From NCBI RefSeq assembly GCF_900129445.1, contig NZ_FQVT01000002.1:1-64000 (forward strand): a DNA stretch of 64,000 nucleotides. The letters run 5' to 3'. This DNA comes from Salegentibacter echinorum (lineage in GTDB: Bacteria > Bacteroidota > Bacteroidia > Flavobacteriales > Flavobacteriaceae). Position numbers and translations under genes: made by a program. Below the pieces are notes generated by a model. That model saw only the letters and a list, made by a program, of their open reading frames with translations. It had not been told where the DNA came from and did not search any database. Below, piece after piece: positions 27,364 through 35,233 of the stretch (position 1 is the stretch's first letter; every line of letters starts with the position of its first letter).

Positions 27364-28155
27364 TTACTTACATGCTTCTTTAAATTGCCTGCCATAATCA
27401 TTCAAGTAAAATATACTCTTCGTTCCACTGATTTCTAAATTCATATGGGGATGTAATTTTTTGAACTTTTCAAGTACATCTAATAAGAATCGAGAATTCT
27501 TAATTTTTTCATAGCCATCTTTTCCTGCGGTTCTATCAAACATTAATTCTATTAAACCAAATTTGCTTAACCTAATAAAGCTTGAAGAAATTTCTGTCTC
27601 AGAATAGTTTTTTAAAGTCCAACCTGCATACCATTCGGGAGTTGCGTTTGTGAAGGATTTCCCCTGTCCTTTGACTGTAATAGTTGGATTAAAGATTTTC
27701 TGATAGTTTCCGTCAGCTTTTGATATTTTATCAAACATCTTAACGTCTAAAGAATTCATTTGTTTTATTAATTCTACAAATGAGGGGTGAACAATTTTAT
27801 CTTTTCTACTATCCATAGAGTTTCCTAATAAGTTAAGATACATTTCTCGTAAAGTCTCATTTTGTGCAGTATAGCGTAAAGATTCAATTGCAGGAACAGC
27901 AATTTCTGGATCAGGAGTTTTTCTCTTGTTCTCTGGAATGTTTTCTATTCTCTTTTTAACTCCCTCTTCAATTATTTTTTCTATCTGTTCCCAGCCCCAT
28001 AACATTCCTCTTAAAGGAGCCAATAATGCTTTAACAGTCCTGCCTGTTACATTTCCTACTTCTTGAGCTGCTGGTTTAGCTATATCTTTATATACCTCGG
28101 GTACTACAGCTTTAGCTTCCTTAATAATTTCTTTAGAAGATTCAGGATCTATCAT
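27364..28155 (-). CDS. Abi-alpha-like (DUF4393) protein
   Basis: 263 aa, apparently cytoplasmic. The N-terminal segment GRTVKALLAPLRGMLWGWEQIEKIIEEGV and the following KKRIENIPENKRKTPDPEIAVPAIESLRY, then LREMYLNLLGNSMD, match the pattern of DUF4393 / Abi-alpha proteins, a family linked to abortive phage infection. The C-terminal half (FIRLSKFGLIEL and later) looks like a winged-helix fold. It stands alone on the minus strand, upstream of the hsd operon, within the defence island. Family membership is moderately sure; phage defence is inferred from family and place. Confidence 0.7.
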   Translation of the reverse strand: MIDPESSKEIIKEAKAVVPEVYKDIAKPAAQEVGNVTGRTVKALLAPLRGMLWGWEQIEKIIEEGVKKRIENIPENKRKTPDPEIAVPAIESLRYTAQNETLREMYLNLLGNSMDSRKDKIVHPSFVELIKQMNSLDVKMFDKISKADGNYQKIFNPTITVKGQGKSFTNATPEWYAGWTLKNYSETEISSSFIRLSKFGLIELMFDRTAGKDGYEKIKNSRFLLDVLEKFKKLHPHMNLEISGTKSIFYLNDYGRQFKEACK

Positions 28156-28745
28156 ATATTTTTGATTTCATTGCTACTCACTTATGATTAAGCATAAATT
28201 ACAGAGAAAATATAATAAAAATTAGCAACTTAAACATTTTCTTACTTGGTTTCCAAAATTACAATTTTTCAATTAAACCCGTCTTTATTTGCGATGTCAT
28301 CCTTTAGTCCTAAGTTAGCTAATATTAAACAAGCAGATATTTTTCTTAAGACATCGTATTTAATATTTTTCTGGAATAGAGCCCACAATATCATGTATAA
28401 GTTTATCGCTTTTGTTAACCAAAAGCTCTTACTTTCATAATACTTAGCCAAAAGAGCTAAGAACTTACAGATAATGATTTGTTTTTATAGGAATTAAAAC
28501 TAAGGGAAACATAGACTGAATTCTCCTTATAACTAAATATAATGCAAATTTAGAACTGAAAAAGAAGGACAAAAAGAAGAAAAAATAAGATGGAAAAAAT
28601 TAACTACACGTACAAACCTTGATCTTTGGAGAAAAGCAATTTTAAACAGAAAATTTTCGCATAGACCAAAATTATCTGGTTTAAAAAATAATTATATCTT
28701 GCTATTTTTCAAATGAGATTAAAAAAAGTGAAATCTTAATCTGAA
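28156..28745. other. AT-rich intergenic region before the Septu-like pair
   Basis: A 590-bp region between divergently transcribed genes. Short frames exist on both strands around 28,250-28,450 (about 60 codons), but they overlap each other, have no visible ribosome site and no recognisable sequence, so no gene is called. Promoters for the flanking genes must lie here; no exact TAnnTTTG box at a good distance was picked out. Confidence 0.5.
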
Positions 28746-30203
28746 ATGAGTACTTTAAACTTTTACTTAGATGGAAAGTCTGCACCTAAAGGGGAATCAA
28801 ATTTCTTTTATTTGAGCGGTTCTTCATGGGATGATTATACTAGTAGAACGTCCTTTTACTTATATTTTTCTGGCAATAATTCTCGTGTGGATATTCCAAT
28901 AGGATCATTAAAACTTATGCATTTTGAAGAAGATACCACAAAAGATATTTTACCCAAAAAATTTGAGACTCTTCCATTTAATGAATATTGTTCTCTTGGA
29001 CAAGATTTAGAATACTATTTGACTCTGAAAAGAAATTTTCCGGAAGACTATTATCAAATCCTAAAAGCACTTAATGACGCAGCTTTTTTTGATAGTATAG
29101 CAGATAATTTCAGGCACCATCATAGATTTAAACATTCTTTACTTCGAAATAGTGAAGCAGAGAAGGCTTTTTATGAAGCTAAAAAAGATTTAGAAGGTGA
29201 AAGGATTGAAAGAAATTTTGTTTTTACTTATCAGACTTCGGTTAGGAACTCTACCGAACCGCATATCGTTGAATTTAATTTTGATACTAAATCTAAGCTT
29301 CCAAACCGAATTGTTGGTATAATAGGAGAAAATGGTACTGGGAAAACTCAGCTGCTAGCAAATCTGGCGATGGATCTCAGTGGTAATGGTGATTTAACCA
29401 GTAAAAAAGTTGCATTTTCAAATGAAAGGCCTTTATTCAGCAAAGTTATTGCTATATCTTATAGCATCTTTGATAAATTTGCTAGACCAGAAGCTGATCA
29501 TTCATTTAGCTATAAATATTGTGGGCTAAAGGATATAGAGGGTAAATTGCTATCTACAGAAAGCATTCACCAGAATTACAATGATTCAATTGGGAGGATA
29601 AAAGTATATCGTCGAGAAAAACACTGGTATGAAACTGTCAGTACTATTATTGGCGAACACCAAACAGAAGAATTATATGAAAGTCTATTACATGAAGGAG
29701 ATTTTGAAGCTTTGGATAGGTTAAGTTCTGGCCAAATTTTCCTTGTGTATGTTTTAACTCAACTGATTGGTAATATTAAACCAAATTCTTTAGTACTGTT
29801 TGACGAACCAGAAATGCATCTCCATCCTAACGCAATTTCCAACTTAATCAGGTCCTTGGATAATCTGTTGACAAAATTTGATTCGTACGCCATTATAGCT
29901 ACACATTCACCTATAATAATTCAAGAAATACCTTCAAAGTTTATAAAGGTATTTAGCAGAGAAGGTGATACACCATATATCTACGATCTGAATGTCGAGA
30001 GTTTTGGTGAAAGTATAGAAATACTTTCACAGGAAGTTTTTAAAACTAAAGATGTAGAAGACAATTATAAAAAATTCTTCAAGCGAATTTCTAAGCAAAT
30101 GTCATATAAACAAGTATTGAAACTCTTTCATAATAGCTTAAGCCTTAATGCTAAATCCTATCTTATAAGCCTATATAAAAACCCAGGAAAAGAATTGGAA
30201 TGA
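28746..30203 (+). CDS. Septu-like AAA/ABC-type ATPase (PtuA-like) with an N-terminal extension
   Basis: 485 aa. It has an ABC/SMC-type ATPase head with Walker A GENGTGKT at residues 194-201, signature SSGQ at 327-330, Walker B LVLFDEPEMHLHP at 349-361 and H-loop ATHSP at 385-389. Downstream and overlapping by 4 bp is an HNH nuclease gene; an ATPase plus HNH pair in a defence island is the layout of Septu (PtuA/PtuB). The roughly 155 residues before the ATPase core (predicted beta-rich, then helical with HHHRFKHS) are not a usual PtuA feature that I know. The C-terminal tail (about 430-485) is helical. It could also be an as yet unnamed ATPase-HNH type. Confidence 0.75.
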   Translation: MSTLNFYLDGKSAPKGESNFFYLSGSSWDDYTSRTSFYLYFSGNNSRVDIPIGSLKLMHFEEDTTKDILPKKFETLPFNEYCSLGQDLEYYLTLKRNFPEDYYQILKALNDAAFFDSIADNFRHHHRFKHSLLRNSEAEKAFYEAKKDLEGERIERNFVFTYQTSVRNSTEPHIVEFNFDTKSKLPNRIVGIIGENGTGKTQLLANLAMDLSGNGDLTSKKVAFSNERPLFSKVIAISYSIFDKFARPEADHSFSYKYCGLKDIEGKLLSTESIHQNYNDSIGRIKVYRREKHWYETVSTIIGEHQTEELYESLLHEGDFEALDRLSSGQIFLVYVLTQLIGNIKPNSLVLFDEPEMHLHPNAISNLIRSLDNLLTKFDSYAIIATHSPIIIQEIPSKFIKVFSREGDTPYIYDLNVESFGESIEILSQEVFKTKDVEDNYKKFFKRISKQMSYKQVLKLFHNSLSLNAKSYLISLYKNPGKELE

Positions 30204-31051
30204 TCAATTTGAGACCCCTCGAAACTTGCTCTCACTATGAATTCGATCAGATACATCGTTCAAAGAATGATCCTACATTTTCAAAATTATCATCGATCCG
30301 AAATGAAATTAGGGAGAGATACAACGAATATCATAAATATTTTGATAATAATAATTTAGAAAAGTTATCTGATTCTCCCTTTGTAGGAGGGAAAAAGGAT
30401 GCTTTGAAACATTGTTATGAATCTCCTGTAAAGGCCTTGAATAATCTGAAAATCAGAATCAAAAAAAATCAACCAGATTTAATTAAGGGAATCTGTCAAT
30501 TTTGCGGTATGGATAGCGATAATACTTTCGACCATTATCTGCCCAAAGAGGATTTCCCGGAGTTCAATATTAATCATCGAAATTTGATTCCTTGTTGCTA
30601 TACGTGTAATCAATTAAAAAATGAATATTGGCTAGATAACAAAAATAAACGAGGTATTATTAATTTATATACAGACACAATACCACTGAGTCAGTTCCTG
30701 TTCATTGATATTAAAATTATTAATGGGCTACCGATTGGGGTGTATTCCATAAAAAATGGAGAAGGAAAGGTAGACAAAGCACTTTATAAGGTAATAAAAG
30801 ACCATTTTCATAGGCTGAAATTGATAGAGCGTTACAATGAACGATTTTCTAACACTTTCTTTAAAATTATAAATTCAATTAAATATATAATTAGAGCGGG
30901 ATTACCTTCATCCCAAATAGAATTTTTTTTAAAGGAGGAGGTGAATAATGATATTCATGATTTTGGAGTTAATCATCACATCACTACAACTAAGAAGCAC
31001 ATTTATGAAAACAAGGAGCTATTTAAAAAAATTATTCAAATTTATAGGTAG
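30200..31051 (+). CDS. HNH endonuclease partner (PtuB-like)
   Basis: 283 aa. The HNH/zinc region reads CQFCG (C99, C102), then TFDHYLPKEDFPEFNINHRN (H112 as the likely catalytic His, NHRN at 125-128), then CCYTCNQLKN with C133 and C136 completing a four-cysteine zinc site. Around this core, residues 1-95 and 160-283 are helical and unassigned. The ATG overlaps the ATPase stop codon (ATGA), so the two proteins are probably made in a set ratio. In Septu the nuclease cuts nucleic acid under ATPase control; that mechanism is carried over by inference. Confidence 0.78.
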   Translation: MINLRPLETCSHYEFDQIHRSKNDPTFSKLSSIRNEIRERYNEYHKYFDNNNLEKLSDSPFVGGKKDALKHCYESPVKALNNLKIRIKKNQPDLIKGICQFCGMDSDNTFDHYLPKEDFPEFNINHRNLIPCCYTCNQLKNEYWLDNKNKRGIINLYTDTIPLSQFLFIDIKIINGLPIGVYSIKNGEGKVDKALYKVIKDHFHRLKLIERYNERFSNTFFKIINSIKYIIRAGLPSSQIEFFLKEEVNNDIHDFGVNHHITTTKKHIYENKELFKKIIQIYR

Positions 31052-31668
31052 AATTGAAATATTAGCTAAAATATAAACTTGATTTATTCAATAACTCCCA
31101 GTTACCGCAATTATAATATATTTTTGTAACAAAGTAAGGGGTAATTTTGATAAATATTGTAACGAAATAGGGGTAAATATCAGGCCTTCCATTTCTACAA
31201 ACATTTACTTTTTTCATCTGGAGCATTTTCCTTTTGCTTTACCTGAAAATGGAAGAATTGTTTAGATCAAAATAAACAAATTGATCCGTTTTTCATTTAC
31301 TTCTTTCAGCGCCTTCACATTACCTTTTGATGCCATCGTTCCTTCAAGGTTTAAAATTAAAGAGGAGTTATAAATAGGGCACCGGTTTATGCACTCCGGT
31401 TAATTTTAAATCTTGTTTATTCAGCATCAAAAGGAAAGGTGATGTTGAATACCTTAATGATATACTGAAATTATGAGCGGACTTTTAAGTTAGTATGCAG
31501 CGGACTTGAGGAAAAAAGCTTTACGGATTTTTTCTTTTTGTAAGCTATATTCTAAGCTTTTTCCCTCGTGTCCAAGAATTTTTGTAATGAACCTCTTTTC
31601 CTGCAACGAAGCTTTTGCGCAGAGAAAGGAAATGTGGTGAATGGTTTTTTAGGTGAAATCGGTCGTGT
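31052..31668. other. Non-coding stretch with repeat and hairpin behind the Septu-like pair
   Basis: No full gene is present. It contains the repeat at 31,123-31,180, a minus-strand gene-start fragment of about 24 codons (MASKGNVKALKEVNEKRIN near 31,340) followed by a stop, two copies of GCGGACTT near 31,477 and 31,502, and an inverted repeat with arms GAGGAAAAAAGCTT and AAGCTTTTTCCCTC at about 31,507-31,569. This looks like a patchwork of mobile-element debris. Confidence 0.45.
31123..31180. repeat. Dispersed AT-rich repeat, copy B, with internal duplication
   Basis: TTGTAACAAAGTAAGGGGTAATTTT is followed by TTGTAACGAAATAGGGGTAAAT, so one motif of about 30 bp occurs twice. It matches copy A at 16,405-16,490 outside the element. 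Confidence 0.45.
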
Positions 31669-32060
31669 TGAGTTTTGAAGAACATATCCAACGAATTAAC
31701 CTACTACTTCGGGGCTGGATAAATTACTTCAGACCAGCATCGATTCAAGAAAAGCTTAAAAAGCTGGAAGAATGGCTTAGGAATCGTTTACGGTATTGCA
31801 TTTGGCATCATTGGAGGGTGGAGCGTTAAGAAAATGTCCGGTGGACATTTTTAGCGAACGAGCCAGCATGTCGCGATGGCCTGCGAAAGCGGAAAAACCT
31901 GATTCGCTTAAGGATTGACTATGATCACGCCTATGCTTGGAGCCGTACCAGAATGGGCGGTTGGGCAGTAGCTCAAAGTCCTATTTTGCGTACCACCATT
32001 ACCGTAGAACGCTTAAAAATGAAAGGTTATGTTAGTTTAATCGAATACTATAATCGATAA
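31669..32060 (+). pseudogene. C-terminal relic of a group II intron reverse transcriptase/maturase
   Basis: Only the last part of the protein remains. Frame 1 reads RINLLLRGWINYFRPAS, then KLKKLEEWLRNRLRYCIWHHWRVER and a TAA stop; past that stop the same frame continues RKRKNLIRLRIDYDHAYAWS, then RTRMGGWAVAQSPILRTTIT and KMKGYVSLIEYYNR. These are the GIIM maturase and X/En-like end of Bacteroidota intron proteins. The reverse-transcriptase core is missing. The stop codon is next to a small palindromic insert (AATGTCC GG TGGACATT near 31,834), so the relic is dead. Confidence 0.82.
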
Positions 32061-32069
32061 GTTTCATTA

Positions 32070-32148
32070 TTGAACCTCGATATACGAGACCCGTACTTTG
32101 GTTTGAGGGGTGCACTCCGTCATTTAATGGCGGAGCCATCCAATCGAT
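32070..32148 (+). ncRNA. 3' RNA remnant of the group II intron
   Basis: Directly behind the maturase stop are GAACCTCGATATACGAGACC, then TTTGAGGGGTGCACTCCGTC and a GGCGGAGCC partner. From memory this is the conserved structured sequence that follows the ORF of this intron class (domain IV end and beyond). Base changes (ACTTTGG where related introns have a longer pairing strand) suggest decay. Confidence 0.5.
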
Positions 32149-33071
32149 TAGCAGTAGAGCTTTTCTTTTCGGAACGGTTCTAATCTCAAATCTATTGATG
32201 CAAATAAACAAATAGACATTATTATAAATGCTAATGAATGAAAATCTTTGTCTGCAAATGGATTCCTGTGTTTGTTCGGTTTTCCCATTGAAAAATGAGA
32301 TAAATTTCCTCTTAATTCAACTAAGAAATGTATTATACCATTTTCGTCAGCTTTTTTATTATACTTTTCACAAGTAGTAATAAACCATTCATAATGTACA
32401 TCTTTCATTTCTTTCAGTCTTAAAACTACTGAATTAATAGATTTTTTTAGGATTATTGATTTTTTAAATTCCGATTTAACCTTTTCATTTTTAAATTGAT
32501 TGTTAGCGAAAAAACCTTCTAGCATTAGATAAAAATTTATAAAAGCTTCTTGATATTGAAAACTATGATAATAATTCACACCAGCTCTATAAAATGAAAA
32601 AGGTAAAGATAAATGTTGTAATTGCTTTCTATATAAAACGGTATTTCTAAGCCAATCTTTCGATATAATTTTAGGCTGAATATTGTAATTCAGATTTCTA
32701 GAGTATTCTCTAATTGGCAATTCTTTTTCTTCTAACTCATTTTCTGGTGTCCATATTATTTTGCAATTATCCCAATTAATTTTTTTAATTCCTTTGTCAA
32801 TTGCTCCAAAAGATTCAATATGCTTTAAAATTTCAATTTGTTCATTAATATAATCTTCTTTAGGTAAAATGATTGAACTTATATTATTCTTATTAAGTTC
32901 TATTTTTGGAAGAAATTCTAAATAATTAGTAATTTTTTTATTTATTGAAATAATAGGTTTTTCTATTTCCGAATTGGATTCGATATTAATTTCATAAGGA
33001 TGAAGTTTGAATTTCATATCTTCTTCAAATAATAAATTTCCTAAAATTTCTGTTTCAATTTTTATTTGCAT
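32148..33071 (-). CDS. HEPN-domain protein of unknown function
   Basis: 307 aa, strongly AT-rich in codon use. The C-terminal part (about residues 160-300) is all-helical and contains the HEPN motif Rx4H as RGNLSH (R254, H259), preceded by FHEPN-like phrases YYHSFQYQEAFINFYLMLEGFF. HEPN proteins with this motif are often RNases in toxin or antiphage systems. The N-terminal half is beta-rich and unrecognised. No antitoxin-like partner adjoins it: intron debris lies downstream and a transposase relic upstream. A stand-alone ApeA-like defence protein is one reading; this is inference. Confidence 0.65.
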   Translation of the reverse strand: MQIKIETEILGNLLFEEDMKFKLHPYEINIESNSEIEKPIISINKKITNYLEFLPKIELNKNNISSIILPKEDYINEQIEILKHIESFGAIDKGIKKINWDNCKIIWTPENELEEKELPIREYSRNLNYNIQPKIISKDWLRNTVLYRKQLQHLSLPFSFYRAGVNYYHSFQYQEAFINFYLMLEGFFANNQFKNEKVKSEFKKSIILKKSINSVVLRLKEMKDVHYEWFITTCEKYNKKADENGIIHFLVELRGNLSHFSMGKPNKHRNPFADKDFHSLAFIIMSICLFASIDLRLEPFRKEKLYC

Positions 33072-33174
33072 CTAAATTCAGAAGTTTGATTGGTGCTTTA
33101 CTGCTAACGGCAGTCTGTCTCAAAACTACCAATTAATTCTCTTAAAAATAATATTTTTCTTATTTTGATGAAAT

Positions 33175-33372
33175 TTATCGGTGTGCCAACATTTTTTGAA
33201 AATTGCTTTTACGTGCCCAAAAACAGTTTAAAATGAGGGACAGTAGCAGCTCTAATTGATACATAGTGTTTTTGACAGCCGTAAAGCTGAGTTCATTCTT
33301 CTTAACTAACTTCAAGATCCTTTTCAAGTTATAAGCCAGTTTTTTACTAAAAAATTCCAGTAAATAAATACC
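33175..33372 (-). pseudogene. Probable transposase C-terminal relic
   Basis: On the minus strand a frame reads EFFSKKLAYNLKRILKLVKK, then NELSFTAVKNTMYQLELLLS and LILNCFWARKSNFQKMLAHR before a stop. The AYNLKRIxKL phrase resembles the end of DDE transposases (IS4/IS1182-like). Upstream the frame is closed by stops, so only the C-terminus survives. The family assignment is uncertain. Confidence 0.45.
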
Positions 33373-33435
33373 ATTTTACTGGTACTTTCGAGCCATTTCC
33401 TGGAAATTTTAGTAAATTCTCGACAAGGTGAATTG

Positions 33436-33894
33436 TCAATACAAATCCTGATTTTTTGTTTCCAACCATTGGCAATAGTCATCTTTAGTTTTAGGATTTT
33501 CCGAAAAATATTCCTGATAACGAGATTCCTGGTTTTGCATTATTTGGTACACTTCAAACTGCTCCTGCTTTGCTGTTTTAGTAGCATAACCGAAATAACC
33601 CAGAAGCCCCAGGGCAAGTGTTCCCAATATTCCGAAGAGGTAGAAGATATAATTGGGAAGTAGCCTGGCGTGTTTCAGTTTTTTATCGATGCTTTTTAGC
33701 ACATCCTGCTGTACTTCATTTTTCGCTTCTTGTTTTTCCAGAAAAATGTTCAGCTTATTTTCCAAAGCCTCGGTGCTAATGGGAATACTCAAATGGCCTA
33801 ACTGTTTGGAAAGCAATTGAAGTTTTAGGATTGCTGTTTTAAAGTCCGCCATCTCATCGGTCATCAGCTCCATAATTTCATCTAGTTTTTTCAT
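33436..33894 (-). CDS. Mobilisation-associated small membrane protein
   Basis: 152 aa. An N-terminal coiled coil (about residues 1-85, MKKLDEIMELMTDEMADFKT and later) is followed by one membrane helix (about residues 99-120, NYIFYLFGILGTLALGLLGYFG) and a charged tail. Small proteins of this shape sit behind relaxase genes in many Bacteroidota mobilisable elements; the function is unknown. It is 17 bp downstream of the relaxase gene on the same strand, so it is the last gene of the mob operon. Confidence 0.65.
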   Translation of the reverse strand: MKKLDEIMELMTDEMADFKTAILKLQLLSKQLGHLSIPISTEALENKLNIFLEKQEAKNEVQQDVLKSIDKKLKHARLLPNYIFYLFGILGTLALGLLGYFGYATKTAKQEQFEVYQIMQNQESRYQEYFSENPKTKDDYCQWLETKNQDLY

Positions 33895-33911
33895 AATTTC
33901 TATTGTTCGTT

Positions 33912-34778
33912 TTAAAAGCCTATTCCGGCATCCAGGCTTCTTTTAATTACTTTTTTGATCAGGCTTTTGGCTATTTTAGCGGCCATATTGGTGCTAAGTT
34001 GCACGGTGCTATTCATTAGGTTTAAGCTTTTTGGCACCTCTGCTATTTTCGTCAATCCGGCGTTTCTGGTGATTTCCGTAGTTAATTTGCCTCCGGTCAT
34101 CGACCGGTGTATCTCACTGCCCTTTAGGTTCACTCCTTTATATTCAAACCGGAAGCCTTGCAGCTGGTTGGATTTGTTGATGCAGGGAATCACTTTTACC
34201 TGCCGGGCTTTCATTTTGTGCATGTATTCATTTAAAGATTTTGGTCTGGATTCCAATACCCGATCATTGATTTGTTTCATTGCTTGTCGCTGCCACTTTA
34301 CTTCCTGTATTTTTTCTTGTTGAACTTCCTGAACCCTTTTTAATCCAAGCTGTTTTGCTACTTCTTCGGCCGCCAGCTGACTTCGTTTGCCAATAAAGCT
34401 GTCATTGTAGGTCTTGCCATCAAAGCCAATTCTGTTGGTATAGATATGCACGTGGGTATGTGCTTTGTCCCGATGCACAAAGCCAATAGACTGATTGTTT
34501 TCTAGTTTCATCTCCTTTAAAAATCGTTTAGCCAGTTCTCCCAGATCTTTTTTGCTTAAATCCTTGCCGTCCTCAATCGTTGGACTAACGATAAAGCTCA
34601 AGGTGTTTTTACTACACCGCTCATTTTGCGACTGGATTATCTTAAACTCCTCCGCAATTTCCCGGGGATTATCTCCGGCCAAATATTCCTTAAGCACAAC
34701 TTCGGCCTCTTTCTCCTGGTTCCAGCCGTAATCTAAAGCTGCTCCGGTGCTCGCTATGGCATGTCCTTTCCCAATCAT
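33912..34778 (-). CDS. mobA: Relaxase / mobilisation nuclease (MobP-type)
   Basis: Nicks the transfer origin and leads the strand into the recipient. The protein is 288 aa. The metal-binding triad HTHVH (H107, H109, H111) sits in FVHRDKAHTHVHIYTNRIGF, and the N-terminal MIGKGHAIASTGAALDYGWN segment is the usual start of Bacteroidota MobB/BmgA-type relaxases. The catalytic Tyr is probably Y17 in ALDYGWN. It overlaps the MobC gene by 4 bp. The gene looks complete. Confidence 0.92.
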   Translation of the reverse strand: MIGKGHAIASTGAALDYGWNQEKEAEVVLKEYLAGDNPREIAEEFKIIQSQNERCSKNTLSFIVSPTIEDGKDLSKKDLGELAKRFLKEMKLENNQSIGFVHRDKAHTHVHIYTNRIGFDGKTYNDSFIGKRSQLAAEEVAKQLGLKRVQEVQQEKIQEVKWQRQAMKQINDRVLESRPKSLNEYMHKMKARQVKVIPCINKSNQLQGFRFEYKGVNLKGSEIHRSMTGGKLTTEITRNAGLTKIAEVPKSLNLMNSTVQLSTNMAAKIAKSLIKKVIKRSLDAGIGF

Positions 34779-35071
34779 TTTTTAAAGGTTTTAAGGTGGT
34801 TTCTAATTTCGGTTGCCAGGAGTTTTACTTCCCGGGCCAATATGGGATCCCGGTATTTAAACATATTGGCAATCCGGGTAAAATTGTTTTTATATTCCAC
34901 CAGTAGCTGGTAACATTCCAGCTGCTCTGGGGTGATTCGTTCTACGATGTTCTTCTGAAAAGCAGTATCACGCAGATATTCAGAAAGGGAAATTCCCGCT
35001 TTGGCCGCTCTTTTCTTGAGTAGCTTTTTCTCGTAAATCGAGCAGCGTATCTGAATATATTCTCGTTTCAT
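34775..35071 (-). CDS. mobC: MobC-like relaxosome accessory protein (ribbon-helix-helix)
   Basis: 98 aa from the ATG at 35,071 (MKREYIQIRCS); the longer reading to 35,119 would run into the hairpin region and starts without a good site. The N-terminus is a beta-strand (YIQIRCSIYEKKLLKKRAAKAG) followed by ISLSEYLRDTAF, the ribbon-helix-helix pattern of MobC proteins that bind oriT and help the relaxase. The C-terminal helix region has NFTRIANMFKYRD and EIRNHLKTF. It is translationally coupled to the relaxase by a 4-bp overlap. Confidence 0.85.
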   Translation of the reverse strand: MKREYIQIRCSIYEKKLLKKRAAKAGISLSEYLRDTAFQKNIVERITPEQLECYQLLVEYKNNFTRIANMFKYRDPILAREVKLLATEIRNHLKTFKK

Positions 35072-35103
35072 TTTTCTTTTTTTCCTTTGCAACCTCCGGG
35101 CGA

Positions 35104-35171
35104 AAAGCAAGAATGTCATTACAATGACACATCTTGCTTTCCTACTCCAAATGAAATTCTGCCTTTTGGAG
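35104..35171. other. oriT: Candidate origin of transfer (oriT) with two inverted repeats
   Basis: At 35,104-35,140 the arms AAAGCAAGA / TCTTGCTTT enclose TGTCATT / AATGACA around a 2-base centre, 16 pairs in 37 bp. A second inverted repeat, CTCCAA / TTGGAG, is at 35,145-35,171. Both lie in the 160-bp gap just upstream of mobC-relaxase, the usual place of oriT in such elements. An operator for the mob operon is an alternative. Confidence 0.55.
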
Positions 35172-35233
35172 CTGCGCCGGTGTTATTATTCCATTTCGTT
35201 TCATTTGTTAGGTTTCCATTTCCAGGGTTTTTC

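Noticed and set aside
28246-28451. Opposing small frames of about 60 codons before the Septu-like pair
   Set aside because: They overlap on both strands, no ribosome site is seen and neither sequence looks like a known small protein. A real short toxin cannot be fully excluded.
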